NCBI RefSeq assembly: GCF_000739895.2
Contig: NZ_BBJS01000048.1
Span: forward strand, 1 to 34,798
From: Sphingomonas paucimobilis NBRC 13935
Lineage (GTDB): Bacteria > Pseudomonadota > Alphaproteobacteria > Sphingomonadales > Sphingomonadaceae
Length of the DNA stretch: 34,798 bases
Reading direction: 5' to 3'
The notes beneath the pieces were generated by a model. The model was not told where the DNA came from and made no database searches. It saw only the letters and a list, made by a program, of their open reading frames with translations. Of this stretch, positions 14,178 through 23,493 are shown in pieces. The position numbers and the translations under genes were made by a program. Within the stretch, counting starts at the first letter, position 1, and each line of letters opens with the position of its first letter.

Positions 14178-16388
14178 GTGACGCGACGGATCGGTAGACA
14201 TTATTGGCTTGCAGTCGCGCTGGTTGTTCCATCCTCTTTCGCTTCTCCCGCCCAATCCCAGATGGCACAGCCCGGCACCGCGCCGGCCCGTGGGCCCGAT
14301 CTGCCCCGCGAGGTGCGCGAGGGCGGTGATCCCCAGGCGAATGCGCCAATCGTCCCCGATGCCGAGTTCAACGCCGCGCTGCCGCCGCTGAGCGGCGACA
14401 TCAACGCGCCGCTCGAAGCGATGTCGACCATGCAAGCGACCCAGCCGTCGGCGACAGCGATTCCCACGCCCCAGACCGCCCCGCCGCTGCCCGCATCCAC
14501 GACCAGCCAGCCGCTCGCCACCGGCGATACGATCGCCCCGGTCGCGCCCGAAGACCCGCAACTGGCCCAGCCGCTAACCCCGCTCAGCAGCTTCGATTCG
14601 ACCCCGCTCCAGACCGCCGCCGATATCAAGGGCGATCGCGCGCCGGAGATCCGGTACGATATGGAAGTACGCGGGCTGGCCGAGCTGAACTTGGATGATG
14701 AGTTCCGGTCGCTCTCCGCGCTGCGTGATGGCAAGGGCAAGGCGAGCAACGCGACCCAGGTGTCGGCACGGGCGCGCGAGGACGAGGCGCTGGCCGTGCG
14801 CCTGATGAAGTCGCTTGGCTATTATGATGCCACCGCCGTCTCGACGCTCCAGCGCACCGATCAGGGCGAGGGCCAGGCGGGGCGGTTGAACGTTCTGCTG
14901 ACTGCGACGCCGGGGCGGCTCTATCGCCTGTCGTCGATCACGGTGAAGGCCGATCCCACGACGCCGCCCGACCTGGTCCGTTCCAACCTGCCGCTCAAGG
15001 TCGGCGATCCGATCGAGGCGGCGCGCATCCAAGGCGCCGAGGCCAATGTCAGTCTGGTCCTGCCGCAGCGCGGCTATCCCTTCGTCAAGCTGGGCGACCG
15101 CGATATCCTGCTCGAGGATCAGGGACCCGAGCCGGTCGGCGCCTATACATTGCCGGTCGACACCGGCCCGCGTTCGTCCTTTGGACAGTTGACGACGACC
15201 GGGGACAAGGTCTTCGACCTCGGTCATCTGAACGTCTTCCCGCGCTTCGAGGAAGGGCAGCTCTACGACTCGCGGCTGACCGACGATCTGCGCAATGCGC
15301 TGGTCGCGACCGGTCTGTTCAACGGCGTGGCGGTCGAACCCAAGCGGACCGGGCGCATGAACCCCGACGGCACCGAGGCGATCGACCTGCAGGTGACGCA
15401 GACCAAGGGGCCTGCACGGACCCTGTCGGGCGAGGCGGGCTATTCGACCGGGCAGGGCGTGCGCGCGCAGGCCAGCTTCACCCATCGCAACCTCTTCCCG
15501 CCCGAAGGCGCGCTGATCGCCTCGGTGATCGCGGGCACGCAGGAACAGGGGCTGAGCGGCACCTTCCGTCGCTCCAATGCCGGGCGGCGCGACCGGACGT
15601 TCCAGGTCATCGCCTCGGCCAGCCACCAGAATTACGACGCGTTCGATGCGTTCATCGGCACCGTCGCTTTCCGCTGGAGCTATGATTCGACGCCGATCTG
15701 GCAGAAGAAGTTTACCTATGCCTTTGGCGGTGAACTGACCGGCACCAACGAAAGCGTCTATGACTTCGCGGCTGGCGAACGGCGGCGCGGCACCTATGGC
15801 ATCGCCGCGATCCCGGGGCAGGTGGTGTTCGACCAGTCCAACGATCTGCTCAATCCGACGCGCGGCTATCGCTTGAAACTGAACCTCAGCCCCGAAACCT
15901 CGGTGCGCGGGGCGGTGCGTCCCTATGCGCGGACGATGGTCGAGGGGACATTCTACTATCCGCTGAACGACAGCCTGGTGATCGCGGGCCGCGCACGGGC
16001 GGGGGCCATCTTCGGTATCGAGCGTGACGATCTCGCCCCGTCGCGGCGCTATTATGGCGGCGGCGGCGGCTCGGTACGCGGCTATGGCTTCCAGCGGCTG
16101 GGGCCATTCGATCCGCAGGGCAATCCGGTCGGCGGACGCAGCCTGAACGAATTCGCGCTGGAAGCGCGCTATCGCTTCGGCAATTTCGGCATCGTGCCCT
16201 TCGTCGATGCGGGCAACAGCTATGAGAGCACCTTGCCGACCGGCAAGGATCTGCGCTTCGGCGCGGGCATCGGCGGACGCTTCTACACCAATTTCGGGCC
16301 GCTGCGCGTCGATGTCGCGACCCCGCTGAACCCGCGTCCGGGTGACGGCAAGGTGGCGCTGTATATCTCGATCGGGCAGGCTTTCTGA
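14178..16388 (+). CDS. tamA: outer-membrane assembly factor TamA (Omp85 family)
   Basis: The 736-residue protein is an Omp85 member and, with TamB next door, should form the translocation and assembly module that inserts outer-membrane proteins and moves phospholipids. It has a signal peptide (VTRRIGRHYWLAVAL...AQSQ) and an Ala/Pro-rich linker to about residue 150. POTRA domains follow to about 400, then a 16-strand barrel with the loop-6 motif GSVRGYGFQRLGP near residue 630, ending in the usual C-terminal Phe (IGQAF). Start: GTG at 14178, immediately before the signal peptide, with AAGGGG 13 bases upstream; the frame is open back to 14058 but that part is not signal-like. Its TGA overlaps the tamB ATG. 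Confidence 0.9.
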   Translation: MTRRIGRHYWLAVALVVPSSFASPAQSQMAQPGTAPARGPDLPREVREGGDPQANAPIVPDAEFNAALPPLSGDINAPLEAMSTMQATQPSATAIPTPQTAPPLPASTTSQPLATGDTIAPVAPEDPQLAQPLTPLSSFDSTPLQTAADIKGDRAPEIRYDMEVRGLAELNLDDEFRSLSALRDGKGKASNATQVSARAREDEALAVRLMKSLGYYDATAVSTLQRTDQGEGQAGRLNVLLTATPGRLYRLSSITVKADPTTPPDLVRSNLPLKVGDPIEAARIQGAEANVSLVLPQRGYPFVKLGDRDILLEDQGPEPVGAYTLPVDTGPRSSFGQLTTTGDKVFDLGHLNVFPRFEEGQLYDSRLTDDLRNALVATGLFNGVAVEPKRTGRMNPDGTEAIDLQVTQTKGPARTLSGEAGYSTGQGVRAQASFTHRNLFPPEGALIASVIAGTQEQGLSGTFRRSNAGRRDRTFQVIASASHQNYDAFDAFIGTVAFRWSYDSTPIWQKKFTYAFGGELTGTNESVYDFAAGERRRGTYGIAAIPGQVVFDQSNDLLNPTRGYRLKLNLSPETSVRGAVRPYARTMVEGTFYYPLNDSLVIAGRARAGAIFGIERDDLAPSRRYYGGGGGSVRGYGFQRLGPFDPQGNPVGGRSLNEFALEARYRFGNFGIVPFVDAGNSYESTLPTGKDLRFGAGIGGRFYTNFGPLRVDVATPLNPRPGDGKVALYISIGQAF

Positions 16389-19300
16389 TGGCGGACGAAC
16401 AGAGCATGTCGCCGGAGCCTGCAACCCAGACCGAAACCGTCATCGTCCGCCGCCCGCTGTGGCAGCGTGTGCTGAAATGGATCGGCTTCACCATTCTGGG
16501 CCTGATCCTGCTGGTCGGCGCGATCCTGCTGGGCATCAATACCGATCCCGGCCGTCGCTTCGTCGCGGACCAGTTGGGCGGCTACACCACCGCCTCAGGC
16601 CTGAACATCAAGGTCGGACGGATCGAGGGCTCGCTCTATGGCCGGATGAGCCTGGTCGATCTGCGCGTCAGCGATCCCAAGGGCGTGTTCCTGTCAAGCC
16701 CCCGGCTGAACGTCGACTGGCGGCCCTTTGCCTATACCAACAATCATATCGACGTCCGCTCGCTCAGCGCCGACCTGGTCACGTTGGCGCGCAAGCCCGA
16801 GCTGAAGCCGACGCCGAGCGATCCCAACGCGCCGCTGCTCCCCGATCTCGACATCGATGTGAACCGGCTGACGCTGAAGCGCTTCGTGATCGGTGCGCCG
16901 GTGACGGGGCAGCGCCATGTGCTGGCGATCGATGGCAAGGTGCATATCGCCGACCGCCGCGCGCAAGTGACGGCCAGCGCCGACGCGCTGCGCGGGCCCG
17001 GCATCGCCGGGGGCGACCGGCTGCGGCTCATGCTCGACGCTGTGCCCGATGCCGATCGGCTGGCGGTGGACGTCAAGCTGACGGCACCGACCGGCGGCGT
17101 CGTAGCGTCGATGGCGGGGTTGAAGGCGCCGTTGACCTTGGCGGTCGACGGACGCGGCGGCTGGAAGGCGTGGAATGGTCGCGCCATCGCGACGCTGGGC
17201 GGTGGCGAGCTGGCCAACCTGACCGGCACCGCGCGCGACGGGCATATCGAGATTCGCGGCGTGACCCGGCCGGGCCTGTATCTGGAGGGGCCGGTCGAAC
17301 GGCTGACCGCGCCGGCGTTGCAGGTCGCGATCGACACCACGCTCAACGAACGTCGCGCCGATACGCGGATGAAGCTGCGCTCGGCGGCGCTGATGGTCGA
17401 TGCGGGCGGCCTGCTCGATCTCGCCAATAGCCGGTTCGGCGATTTCGCGGTCGATGCCAAGCTGCTGACGCCAGGCGCGATCGCCCCCAATCTGCGCGGG
17501 CGCGATGTGCTGGCGCGCGTGGTGCTGGACGGTGCCTTCGCAACCCCGACGGTCGATTACAAGATCCGCGCCGCGTCGCTCGGCTTTGGCGAAACCTCGG
17601 TCGAGAATCTCTATGCCGAGGGTCTGGCCAAGGTGAATGCCGACCGAATCCTGGTGCCGGTCAAGGCGCGGGCGAAGCGGATCGCCGGGCTCAATGCGGC
17701 GGTCGGCGGGCTGACCAACAATGTCGCGATCCAGGGCGACTTCGCGGTCGCCATGCCCAATATCCTGTCGGATAACCTGCGCATCCGGTCGGACAATATC
17801 GATGCGACCGCAGTCGTCGTCGCCAATCTCCAGACCGGCCGGTACACCGGCGCGCTGAAGGGCCGGGTCAACAATTACCGGGTCGAGAGCATCGGCATCA
17901 TCAACCTGACCACCGACGCCAATCTGGTGGCGACGTCTGGCGGGTTCGGGATGAAGGGGCGCGTCGTCGCGCGCACCTCGCAGATCTTCAACGAGGGCGC
18001 GCGCAATTTCCTGGGCGGCAATGCGATCGTTCGCGCCGATGTCGAATATAGCCCGCAAGGCATTGTGACCTTCAGCGGCCTGCGCCTTGCCGCGCCGCAA
18101 TTCCGCGTCACGCGCGGGCAAGGGCGCTATGATCCGGCGACGGGCGCGCTGGCGGTATCGGCCGATGCCTATTCCAACCAATATGGCCCCCTGACCGCGC
18201 GGGTGACGGGATCGCAGACCAATCCAGTGGTGGTGCTGAGCGCGCCCCGACCGGGCGTCGGCGTGGGGCTGGCCAATCTGCAAGCGCGGATCGTCGGGCA
18301 GAACGGCGCCTATGCCGTCAACGCCAAGGGCGACACCAATTATGGCCCCTTCACCGCCAATGTCCTGGTCAGCACCGGGCGGCAATTGGCGATCGATATC
18401 CGCAGCCTGGTCTTTGCCGGGATCAATGCCACGGGCCGCGTGGTGCAGACGGCAGCGGGGCCGTTCGCCGGCGCGCTGCAATTCGCCGGACAAGGGATCA
18501 ACGGCCGCGTCCAACTCGCCGATCAGGGGGGCAACCAACGCGCCGATATCGCCGCGCGGGCCTATAATGCGCGTATCCCCGGCATGGTCGATTTCACCAT
18601 TGGCCGCGCCATCGTGAACGCCAGCGTGGTCATGCTGCCCAAGGCGCCGCAGATCGTCGCCGACGCGCAACTGGCCGATACCCGCTATGGCGAGATCGTC
18701 ATCCAGTCGGCCCGCGCCAAGGTGAACTATACCGGCGGACGCGGCACGGCGCAGGCGGTGCTGACCGGATCGTCGAGCATCCCGTTCAATGTCGCGCTCA
18801 ATGCCCGCCTGTCGCCCAGCGAATATCTGGTCGCGGCGCAGGGCCAGGCCAATGGCATTCGCTTCCGCACCGCTGCGCCCGCGCGCATCCGGCAGGATCA
18901 GGGTGCGTGGCGTCTGTCGCCCACCCGGATCGATTTCGGTCGTGGCTCGGTGCTGATGGCGGGGTCCTATGGCAATGGCCTGAATGTCCAGGCGCGGCTG
19001 GATCAGCTTCAGCTTTCCATCCTCGACGCCTTTGTCCCCAATCTCGGCATTTCCGGGCAGGCCAGCGGCGCGCTCGACTTCGCGCAGGCGCGTGATGCCA
19101 GCTTCCCGAGCGCCGAGGCCCGGCTGACCATCGCGAATTTCCGGCGGACCGGCCTGTCGGCGGTCTCCGAGGCGGTGGATGTCGTGTTCGCAGGCCGGCT
19201 GGTCCCCGATGGCGGCGAGGCGCGCGCGCTGATCCGTCGCGGACAGACGGTGGTTGGGCGCATGGTCGCCAGTCTGCGGCCGCTGCCGCCGGGCAATGGC

Positions 19301-20623
19301 GGCTGGGTCAACCGGCTGATGCAGGCCCCCTTGTCGGGCGGAATTCGTTACAACGGCCCGTCCTCGGTGCTGTTCTCCTTCGCCGCGCTGCCCAACCAGC
19401 AGCTCAGCGGGCCGATTGCGGTCGCCGCCGATTTCGGCGGGCGTGTCTCCGCGCCGCAGTTGAACGGCCTGATCCGCGCCGACAATCTGACCTATGACAA
19501 TGAGGCCTATGGCACCCGGCTGACCAACATGCAGTTGGCGGGTCGCTTCACCAACGATCGGCTGGAGATCACGCGGCTTCAGGCCAAGGCGGGCGAGGGC
19601 AGCATCCAGGCGCAGGGCTCGATCGGGTTGGCGGCGGACAGCGGCTATCCCATCGATATCCGGGCGCAGCTCAACAATGCCCGGCTGGCCGACAGCGATG
19701 CGCTGGCCGCGACGACCAGCGGCACGATCCGCATTACCAATGGCCGCGATGGCGGGCTGATCCAGGGCGACCTGACCGTGCCCAATGCGCGCTATCAGAT
19801 CATCCGCCAGGGCCAGGCCGAAGTACCCGAACTGACCGGCGTGCGGCGGCGCAGCGAAATTCGCGTGGCCCGCCCCACCGATCGGCCGGCACCGCCCAAG
19901 CCGGCTGGTCTGTTCCGCCTCGATCTGCGGGTGCGAGCCAACAACCAGCTCTTCGTGTCCGGCATGGGGCTGGAATCCGAATGGGAAATGGACCTGCGTG
20001 TCGGCGGCACCAGCGCGGCGCCGACGATCAATGGTGGCCTGGATCTGGTGCGTGGCACCTATAGCTTCGCCGGCAAGCGGTTCGACGTGAATCGCGGCAC
20101 GGTCCGCTTCCGGGGCGGTGCGCTGACCGATCCGGATATCAATATCCAGGCGACGACGACCACCGATGGCATCACGGCGGTGATCAACGTGACCGGCACC
20201 GGCCAGCGTCCGCAGATCAGCTTCACCTCGACCCCGACCCTGCCGCAGGACGAGGTGCTCAGCCGCTTGCTGTTCGGGACCAACCCGGAGAATCTTTCCG
20301 CGACCGAGGCGATCCAGTTGGCGGCAGCGCTCAACTCGCTGCGGGGCTCGGGCGGCGGGCTTAATCCGCTCGGCAAGCTGCGCTCGGCCACCGGGTTCGA
20401 CCGCCTGCGCGTACTGGGCGCCGATGAGGCGACCGGGCGTGGCACCAGCTTGGCGGCGGGCAAGTACCTGACCGACAATATCTATGTGGAGATCGTCACC
20501 GACGCGCGCGGCTTCACCGCTACGCAGTTGCAGATCGCGTTGACCCGGACGCTCAGCCTGTTGACTCAGACGGGTTCGTTTGGCGGCTCGGCGGGGTCGC
20601 TGCGCTACTCGCGCGACTTCTGA
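16388..20623 (+). CDS. tamB: translocation and assembly module protein TamB (DUF490)
   Basis: This 1411-residue protein spans the periplasm between the inner membrane and TamA. A single N-terminal membrane anchor lies around residues 28-49 (VLKWIGFTILGLILLVGA). The body is long repeats of beta-strand-rich sequence, the hydrophobic-groove taco fold. The conserved DUF490 region fills the last 350 residues, with GGLDLVRGTYSFAGKRFDV and LPQDEVLSRLLFG as recognisable landmarks and an aromatic C-terminus (RYSRDF). The length matches family members. It starts in the TGATG overlap with tamA, so both are translated together. Nothing looks broken. Confidence 0.92.
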   Translation: MADEQSMSPEPATQTETVIVRRPLWQRVLKWIGFTILGLILLVGAILLGINTDPGRRFVADQLGGYTTASGLNIKVGRIEGSLYGRMSLVDLRVSDPKGVFLSSPRLNVDWRPFAYTNNHIDVRSLSADLVTLARKPELKPTPSDPNAPLLPDLDIDVNRLTLKRFVIGAPVTGQRHVLAIDGKVHIADRRAQVTASADALRGPGIAGGDRLRLMLDAVPDADRLAVDVKLTAPTGGVVASMAGLKAPLTLAVDGRGGWKAWNGRAIATLGGGELANLTGTARDGHIEIRGVTRPGLYLEGPVERLTAPALQVAIDTTLNERRADTRMKLRSAALMVDAGGLLDLANSRFGDFAVDAKLLTPGAIAPNLRGRDVLARVVLDGAFATPTVDYKIRAASLGFGETSVENLYAEGLAKVNADRILVPVKARAKRIAGLNAAVGGLTNNVAIQGDFAVAMPNILSDNLRIRSDNIDATAVVVANLQTGRYTGALKGRVNNYRVESIGIINLTTDANLVATSGGFGMKGRVVARTSQIFNEGARNFLGGNAIVRADVEYSPQGIVTFSGLRLAAPQFRVTRGQGRYDPATGALAVSADAYSNQYGPLTARVTGSQTNPVVVLSAPRPGVGVGLANLQARIVGQNGAYAVNAKGDTNYGPFTANVLVSTGRQLAIDIRSLVFAGINATGRVVQTAAGPFAGALQFAGQGINGRVQLADQGGNQRADIAARAYNARIPGMVDFTIGRAIVNASVVMLPKAPQIVADAQLADTRYGEIVIQSARAKVNYTGGRGTAQAVLTGSSSIPFNVALNARLSPSEYLVAAQGQANGIRFRTAAPARIRQDQGAWRLSPTRIDFGRGSVLMAGSYGNGLNVQARLDQLQLSILDAFVPNLGISGQASGALDFAQARDASFPSAEARLTIANFRRTGLSAVSEAVDVVFAGRLVPDGGEARALIRRGQTVVGRMVASLRPLPPGNGGWVNRLMQAPLSGGIRYNGPSSVLFSFAALPNQQLSGPIAVAADFGGRVSAPQLNGLIRADNLTYDNEAYGTRLTNMQLAGRFTNDRLEITRLQAKAGEGSIQAQGSIGLAADSGYPIDIRAQLNNARLADSDALAATTSGTIRITNGRDGGLIQGDLTVPNARYQIIRQGQAEVPELTGVRRRSEIRVARPTDRPAPPKPAGLFRLDLRVRANNQLFVSGMGLESEWEMDLRVGGTSAAPTINGGLDLVRGTYSFAGKRFDVNRGTVRFRGGALTDPDINIQATTTTDGITAVINVTGTGQRPQISFTSTPTLPQDEVLSRLLFGTNPENLSATEAIQLAAALNSLRGSGGGLNPLGKLRSATGFDRLRVLGADEATGRGTSLAAGKYLTDNIYVEIVTDARGFTATQLQIALTRTLSLLTQTGSFGGSAGSLRYSRDF

Positions 20624-20629
20624 TGCCGC

Positions 20630-20659
20630 GGCGGCTCGAGCCCTGCAGCCTGAGCCGCC
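20630..20659 (+). terminator. hairpin after tamB
   Basis: GGCGGCTC (20630-20637) and GAGCCGCC (20652-20659) form a perfect 8-bp stem around a 14-base loop, six bases after the tamB stop. There is no T-run behind it, so it is at best a Rho-dependent or weak terminator before argE. Confidence 0.35.
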
Positions 20660-20686
20660 CGCCTCGGGGTTTCACAAGGGTGTAAC

Positions 20687-21874
20687 ATGGGGCAGGATGG
20701 CGGCATGACGCCCGACCGCCTCACCGCCGATGCCATCGCCATCCTGGCCGACCTGATCGCGATCGACACCACGTCGCGCGAATCGAATCTTGATCTGATC
20801 GCCTATGTCGAGCGGCATCTGGCCGGGATCGGCGTGACCGGTCGGCGAGTCGCCAATGATGATGGTACCAAAGCCAATTTCTACGGGACCATCGGTCCGA
20901 TGGAGCGCGGTGGTGTCGTGCTGTCGGGGCATACCGATGTCGTCCCCATCGATGGCCAGCCCTGGACCAGCGACCCGTGGCGGCTGACCCGGCGCGGCGA
21001 CCGGCTGTTCGGGCGGGGTACGTGCGACATGAAGGGGTTTCTAGCGCTATCGCTGGCGGTTGCGCCTTATGTGGCGCAACAGGGGGGCGCACGACCCCTG
21101 CACCTCGCTTTTTCCTATGATGAGGAGGTCGGGTGCCTGGGCGCGCCGTCGATGATCGCCGAGATCGCCCGCGAGGTGCCGTCGCCCGCCGCCGTCGTGG
21201 TGGGCGAGCCGACCGAGATGGTGGTGGTCAGCGGGCATAAGGGCATCGCCACCTGGATCGTGACCGTCACGGGGCACGAGGCGCATTCCAGCCTGACTCA
21301 TTTGGGGGCTTCAGCCAATATGGTCGCGGTGCGGCTGATGCAGCAGCTCGCCGATCTGGCCGATCGCCTGGCAGGCGAGGGCGATCCGCATAGCCCCTTC
21401 TGTCCGCATCACGCGACCCTCACCATCGGGCAGGTGAATGGCGGTACCGCGGTCAATATCCTGGCGCGCGAATGCCGCTTCGCCTTCGATCTGCGCACCC
21501 TGCCGGGGCAGGAACCGGAAACGCTGCTCGCGCCGTTCTTCGCGGCCTGTGCGGAGGCGGATGCGAAGCTGTCGGCGCGCTTCTCCGGCGCAGGGGTGCT
21601 GGTGGAGCGACGCTCCCGCACCCCATCCTTCGCGCCCGAGCCGGACGGGATGGCGGAACGTCTGGCGCGGGGTTGGGCAGGAGATAACGGGCCGGCGCGC
21701 GCGGTGCCCTATGCCGCCGAGGCGGGGCAGTTTCAGGGGGCGGGCTTCTCGACCATCATCTGCGGGCCGGGCTCGATCGCCCAGGCGCATCAGCCGGATG
21801 AATATATCGATATCGCGCAGATGGAGCGGGGGGCCGCCTTCATGATGCGGCTGGCGGATGATCTGGTCCGATAA
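20687..21874 (+). CDS. argE: acetylornithine deacetylase (ArgE, M20 family)
   Basis: The 395-residue dizinc amidohydrolase removes acetate from N-acetylornithine in arginine synthesis. Metal and catalytic residues are in SGHTDVVP near 85, RGTCDMKG near 112 and YDEEVGCLG near 145. GEPTEM, near 176, supplies another ligand, and a late His sits in AQAHQPDEY. The dimerisation lid is between about 185 and 295. Start: ATG at 20687 has AAGGG upstream; an in-frame ATG at 20705 with AGGA upstream is equally possible and would drop six residues. No other arginine genes adjoin it. Some M20 proteins with this look are succinyl-diaminopimelate desuccinylases, but the sequence fits the ArgE branch better. 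Confidence 0.82.
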   Translation: MGQDGGMTPDRLTADAIAILADLIAIDTTSRESNLDLIAYVERHLAGIGVTGRRVANDDGTKANFYGTIGPMERGGVVLSGHTDVVPIDGQPWTSDPWRLTRRGDRLFGRGTCDMKGFLALSLAVAPYVAQQGGARPLHLAFSYDEEVGCLGAPSMIAEIAREVPSPAAVVVGEPTEMVVVSGHKGIATWIVTVTGHEAHSSLTHLGASANMVAVRLMQQLADLADRLAGEGDPHSPFCPHHATLTIGQVNGGTAVNILARECRFAFDLRTLPGQEPETLLAPFFAACAEADAKLSARFSGAGVLVERRSRTPSFAPEPDGMAERLARGWAGDNGPARAVPYAAEAGQFQGAGFSTIICGPGSIAQAHQPDEYIDIAQMERGAAFMMRLADDLVR

Positions 21875-21911
21875 CGGACGAGAAAAAATCCACGGTGAAC
21901 AATCAAGAAGC

Positions 21912-21950
21912 ATGAAGCGATTCGGACCTATTCTATCCGAATCGCTTCAT
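21912..21950. terminator. perfect 15-bp hairpin between convergent transcripts
   Basis: ATGAAGCGATTCGGA (21912-21926) and TCCGAATCGCTTCAT (21936-21950) are exact inverted copies around the 9-base loop CCTATTCTA. It lies 37 bases past the argE stop and 14 bases past the stop of the tiny minus-strand ORF. No long T-run follows on either side, although the minus side continues CTTCTTGATTGTT. It probably terminates or stabilises both transcripts. Confidence 0.65.
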
Positions 21951-21964
21951 ACCATAACCTATGT

Positions 21965-22018
21965 TTACCAGGGGCGCATCGTCTCGCCGTAGATCAGCGC
22001 AAGAATGAACTTCAGCAT
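21965..22018 (-). CDS. possible 17-residue micropeptide
   Basis: A tiny minus-strand ORF encodes MLKFILALIYGETMRPW and ends in TAA. It has a good ribosome site, GGGAG followed by AAAACCC before the ATG. The first ten residues are hydrophobic with one Lys, like a short membrane helix, and the tail is polar with a Trp end. Downstream is a perfect 15-bp hairpin and upstream, 44 bases from the start, a perfect CtrA-type site. So promoter region, ribosome site, ORF and terminator-like hairpin are all in order, which is unusual for chance. No gene follows it on the same strand, so it is not an attenuator leader. It is too short for composition tests. Confidence 0.45.
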   Translation of the reverse strand: MLKFILALIYGETMRPW

Positions 22019-22062
22019 GGGTTTTCTCCCTTGTGGACGCCCTTAAGAGCGCGGAAATATAG

Positions 22063-22078
22063 TTAATCCTAAATTAAC
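22063..22078. promoter_or_regulatory. CtrA-type binding site TTAA-N7-TTAAC
   Basis: TTAA at 22063-22066, seven bases, then TTAAC at 22074-22078 match the full CtrA consensus of alphaproteobacteria exactly. It sits in the divergent space between the 17-codon ORF (44 bases away) and the EAL gene (98 bases away), so it could control either or both. The surrounding 40 bases are AT-rich, as expected for a promoter. Confidence 0.6.
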
Positions 22079-22138
22079 CATATCGCAATGGATTGGCGGC
22101 GCTCGGGGTAACGGTTTGTCGCAAGCCGAGAAACGGGG

Positions 22139-22154
22139 TTAACGCCTTCTTTAA
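22139..22154. promoter_or_regulatory. second CtrA-like pair, TTAA-N8-TTAA
   Basis: TTAA at 22139-22142 and TTAAC at 22151-22155 repeat the CtrA half-sites with eight rather than seven bases between. It lies 22 bases before the EAL gene start, where a bound protein would block rather than help transcription. The spacing is off consensus, so it may be only two half-sites. Confidence 0.35.
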
Positions 22155-22176
22155 CCATGCCCGGTAGATTGGTGTC

Positions 22177-23493
22177 GTGAACGACGACCTTTCTCGCTTT
22201 GCGTCCGGCACCGCCGCCCCCGTGGCCCACGACCCGCAGGGTTTGGCGGATGAACCGTTCTGGCAATTCCTGATCCTGGTTGCGATCGGCAATTTCGCCA
22301 TGCTGCGGCGGCATGTAGGGCGCGAGCAGAGCGCCATGCTGGCCGAGGCGGTGGCGGCGCGAGTCGCGGGACTGTTCCCCGAGGCGACGGTACGAGCGAC
22401 GAGCACCACCCAGATCGAGATTATGATGCTGGCGCCGCAGCGTGCCGCGTTGGACGTGAATCTGGCGCTGCTGGGTACGGCCCTGGCACGCCCCTTCACG
22501 GTGGCGGGGCAGGAATGCGGGATCGAGCCCGTGCTGGGCGCGGCCACCGCGACGAATCCGCATGAGGACGATATCCGCCTGCTCGAAGAGGCCGAGCAGG
22601 CCTTGGCCGATGCGCATATCGAATGCCGCTCGGTCGTGCGCGATCTGGTCGTCCGGACCGACCGGCTCGATCGCATCACGCTGGCACGGGAACTGACGCA
22701 AGCGATCGAACGCGACGCGCTGTTCGTCGAATATCAGCCCAAGGTGCATGTGCGGCAGCAGCGTGTGTGCAGCATCGAGGCGCTGCTTCGCTGGCGCCAT
22801 CCGGTACATGGCATGATCTCGCCGGTCGAATTCATTCCGGTCGCCGAGGAATCGCGGATCATCGCGCCGCTGACGCTATGGACGATCCGCCGGGTGATCG
22901 CCGATCAACGCCGCCTGGCTGCGAGGGGGCATGAGCAGCGCATCTTTATCAATATTTCGGGCGTTCTGCTCGGCGACCGGGACTTTGTTCGCCAGGCCTG
23001 CGCGCTGGTGACCGACAGCGGGGCCAGCGTCGGGTTCGAGATCACCGAGACGTCGGTGATCCGCGATCCCGAAAGCGCGATCGCCAATCTTCAGACCTTC
23101 GTCGATATCGGCATCGCGCTGGCCATCGACGATTATGGCGCGGGCCTGTCGTCGCTATCCTATCTGAAGCAGCTTCCGGCCTGCGAACTGAAGATCGACA
23201 AGCTGTTCATCACCCAGTTGACCAGTTCCAATCGCGATCCGCTGATCGTCCGCTCGACCATCGATCTGGCGCATGCGCTGGAGATGGAAGTCGTGGCCGA
23301 GGGGGTCGAAACGCCCGCCGCGCTCGCGCTGTTGACCGTCATGGGATGCGACATGGTCCAGGGCTATCTGATCAGCCGGCCGATCGGCTTCGATGCGCTT
23401 TGTCAGTTCCTCGACGAACAGACGCATCAGGCGGTGATTGCGCAGGCCGCTCCCCTGTCGTTGGGGCGCTTCGTAGCCCGTGCGCGCGCTTAG
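22177..23493 (+). CDS. EAL-domain cyclic-di-GMP phosphodiesterase with degenerate N-terminal domain
   Basis: The 438-residue protein should hydrolyse cyclic di-GMP to pGpG. Its C-terminal EAL domain (about 185-430) keeps the key residues: Glu201 in SIEALLRW, Asn in FINIS, Glu in FEITET, the Asp pair in AIDDYGAGLSS, Lys in LKIDKLF, Glu in AEGVET and Gln in VQGYLISRP. Residues 1-170 look like a worn GGDEF-type domain without the GGDEF motif, so no cyclase activity is expected. No membrane segment is seen. Start: GTG at 22177, weak ribosome site. Its end overlaps the histidine kinase start by 14 bases, so the two form a coupled unit. Two CtrA-like sites lie upstream. Confidence 0.85.
   Translation: MNDDLSRFASGTAAPVAHDPQGLADEPFWQFLILVAIGNFAMLRRHVGREQSAMLAEAVAARVAGLFPEATVRATSTTQIEIMMLAPQRAALDVNLALLGTALARPFTVAGQECGIEPVLGAATATNPHEDDIRLLEEAEQALADAHIECRSVVRDLVVRTDRLDRITLARELTQAIERDALFVEYQPKVHVRQQRVCSIEALLRWRHPVHGMISPVEFIPVAEESRIIAPLTLWTIRRVIADQRRLAARGHEQRIFINISGVLLGDRDFVRQACALVTDSGASVGFEITETSVIRDPESAIANLQTFVDIGIALAIDDYGAGLSSLSYLKQLPACELKIDKLFITQLTSSNRDPLIVRSTIDLAHALEMEVVAEGVETPAALALLTVMGCDMVQGYLISRPIGFDALCQFLDEQTHQAVIAQAAPLSLGRFVARARA

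Noticed and set aside
14574..16424. A 616-codon open frame antisense to tamA
   Set aside because: Arg-, Ala- and Gln-rich sequence with no motifs; it mirrors the third-position G/C bias of tamA. Omp85 features on the plus strand are unambiguous.
16694..18670. A 658-codon open frame antisense to tamB
   Set aside because: Low-complexity Arg/Gly/Asp-rich translation with no domain, explained by the high GC content of tamB.
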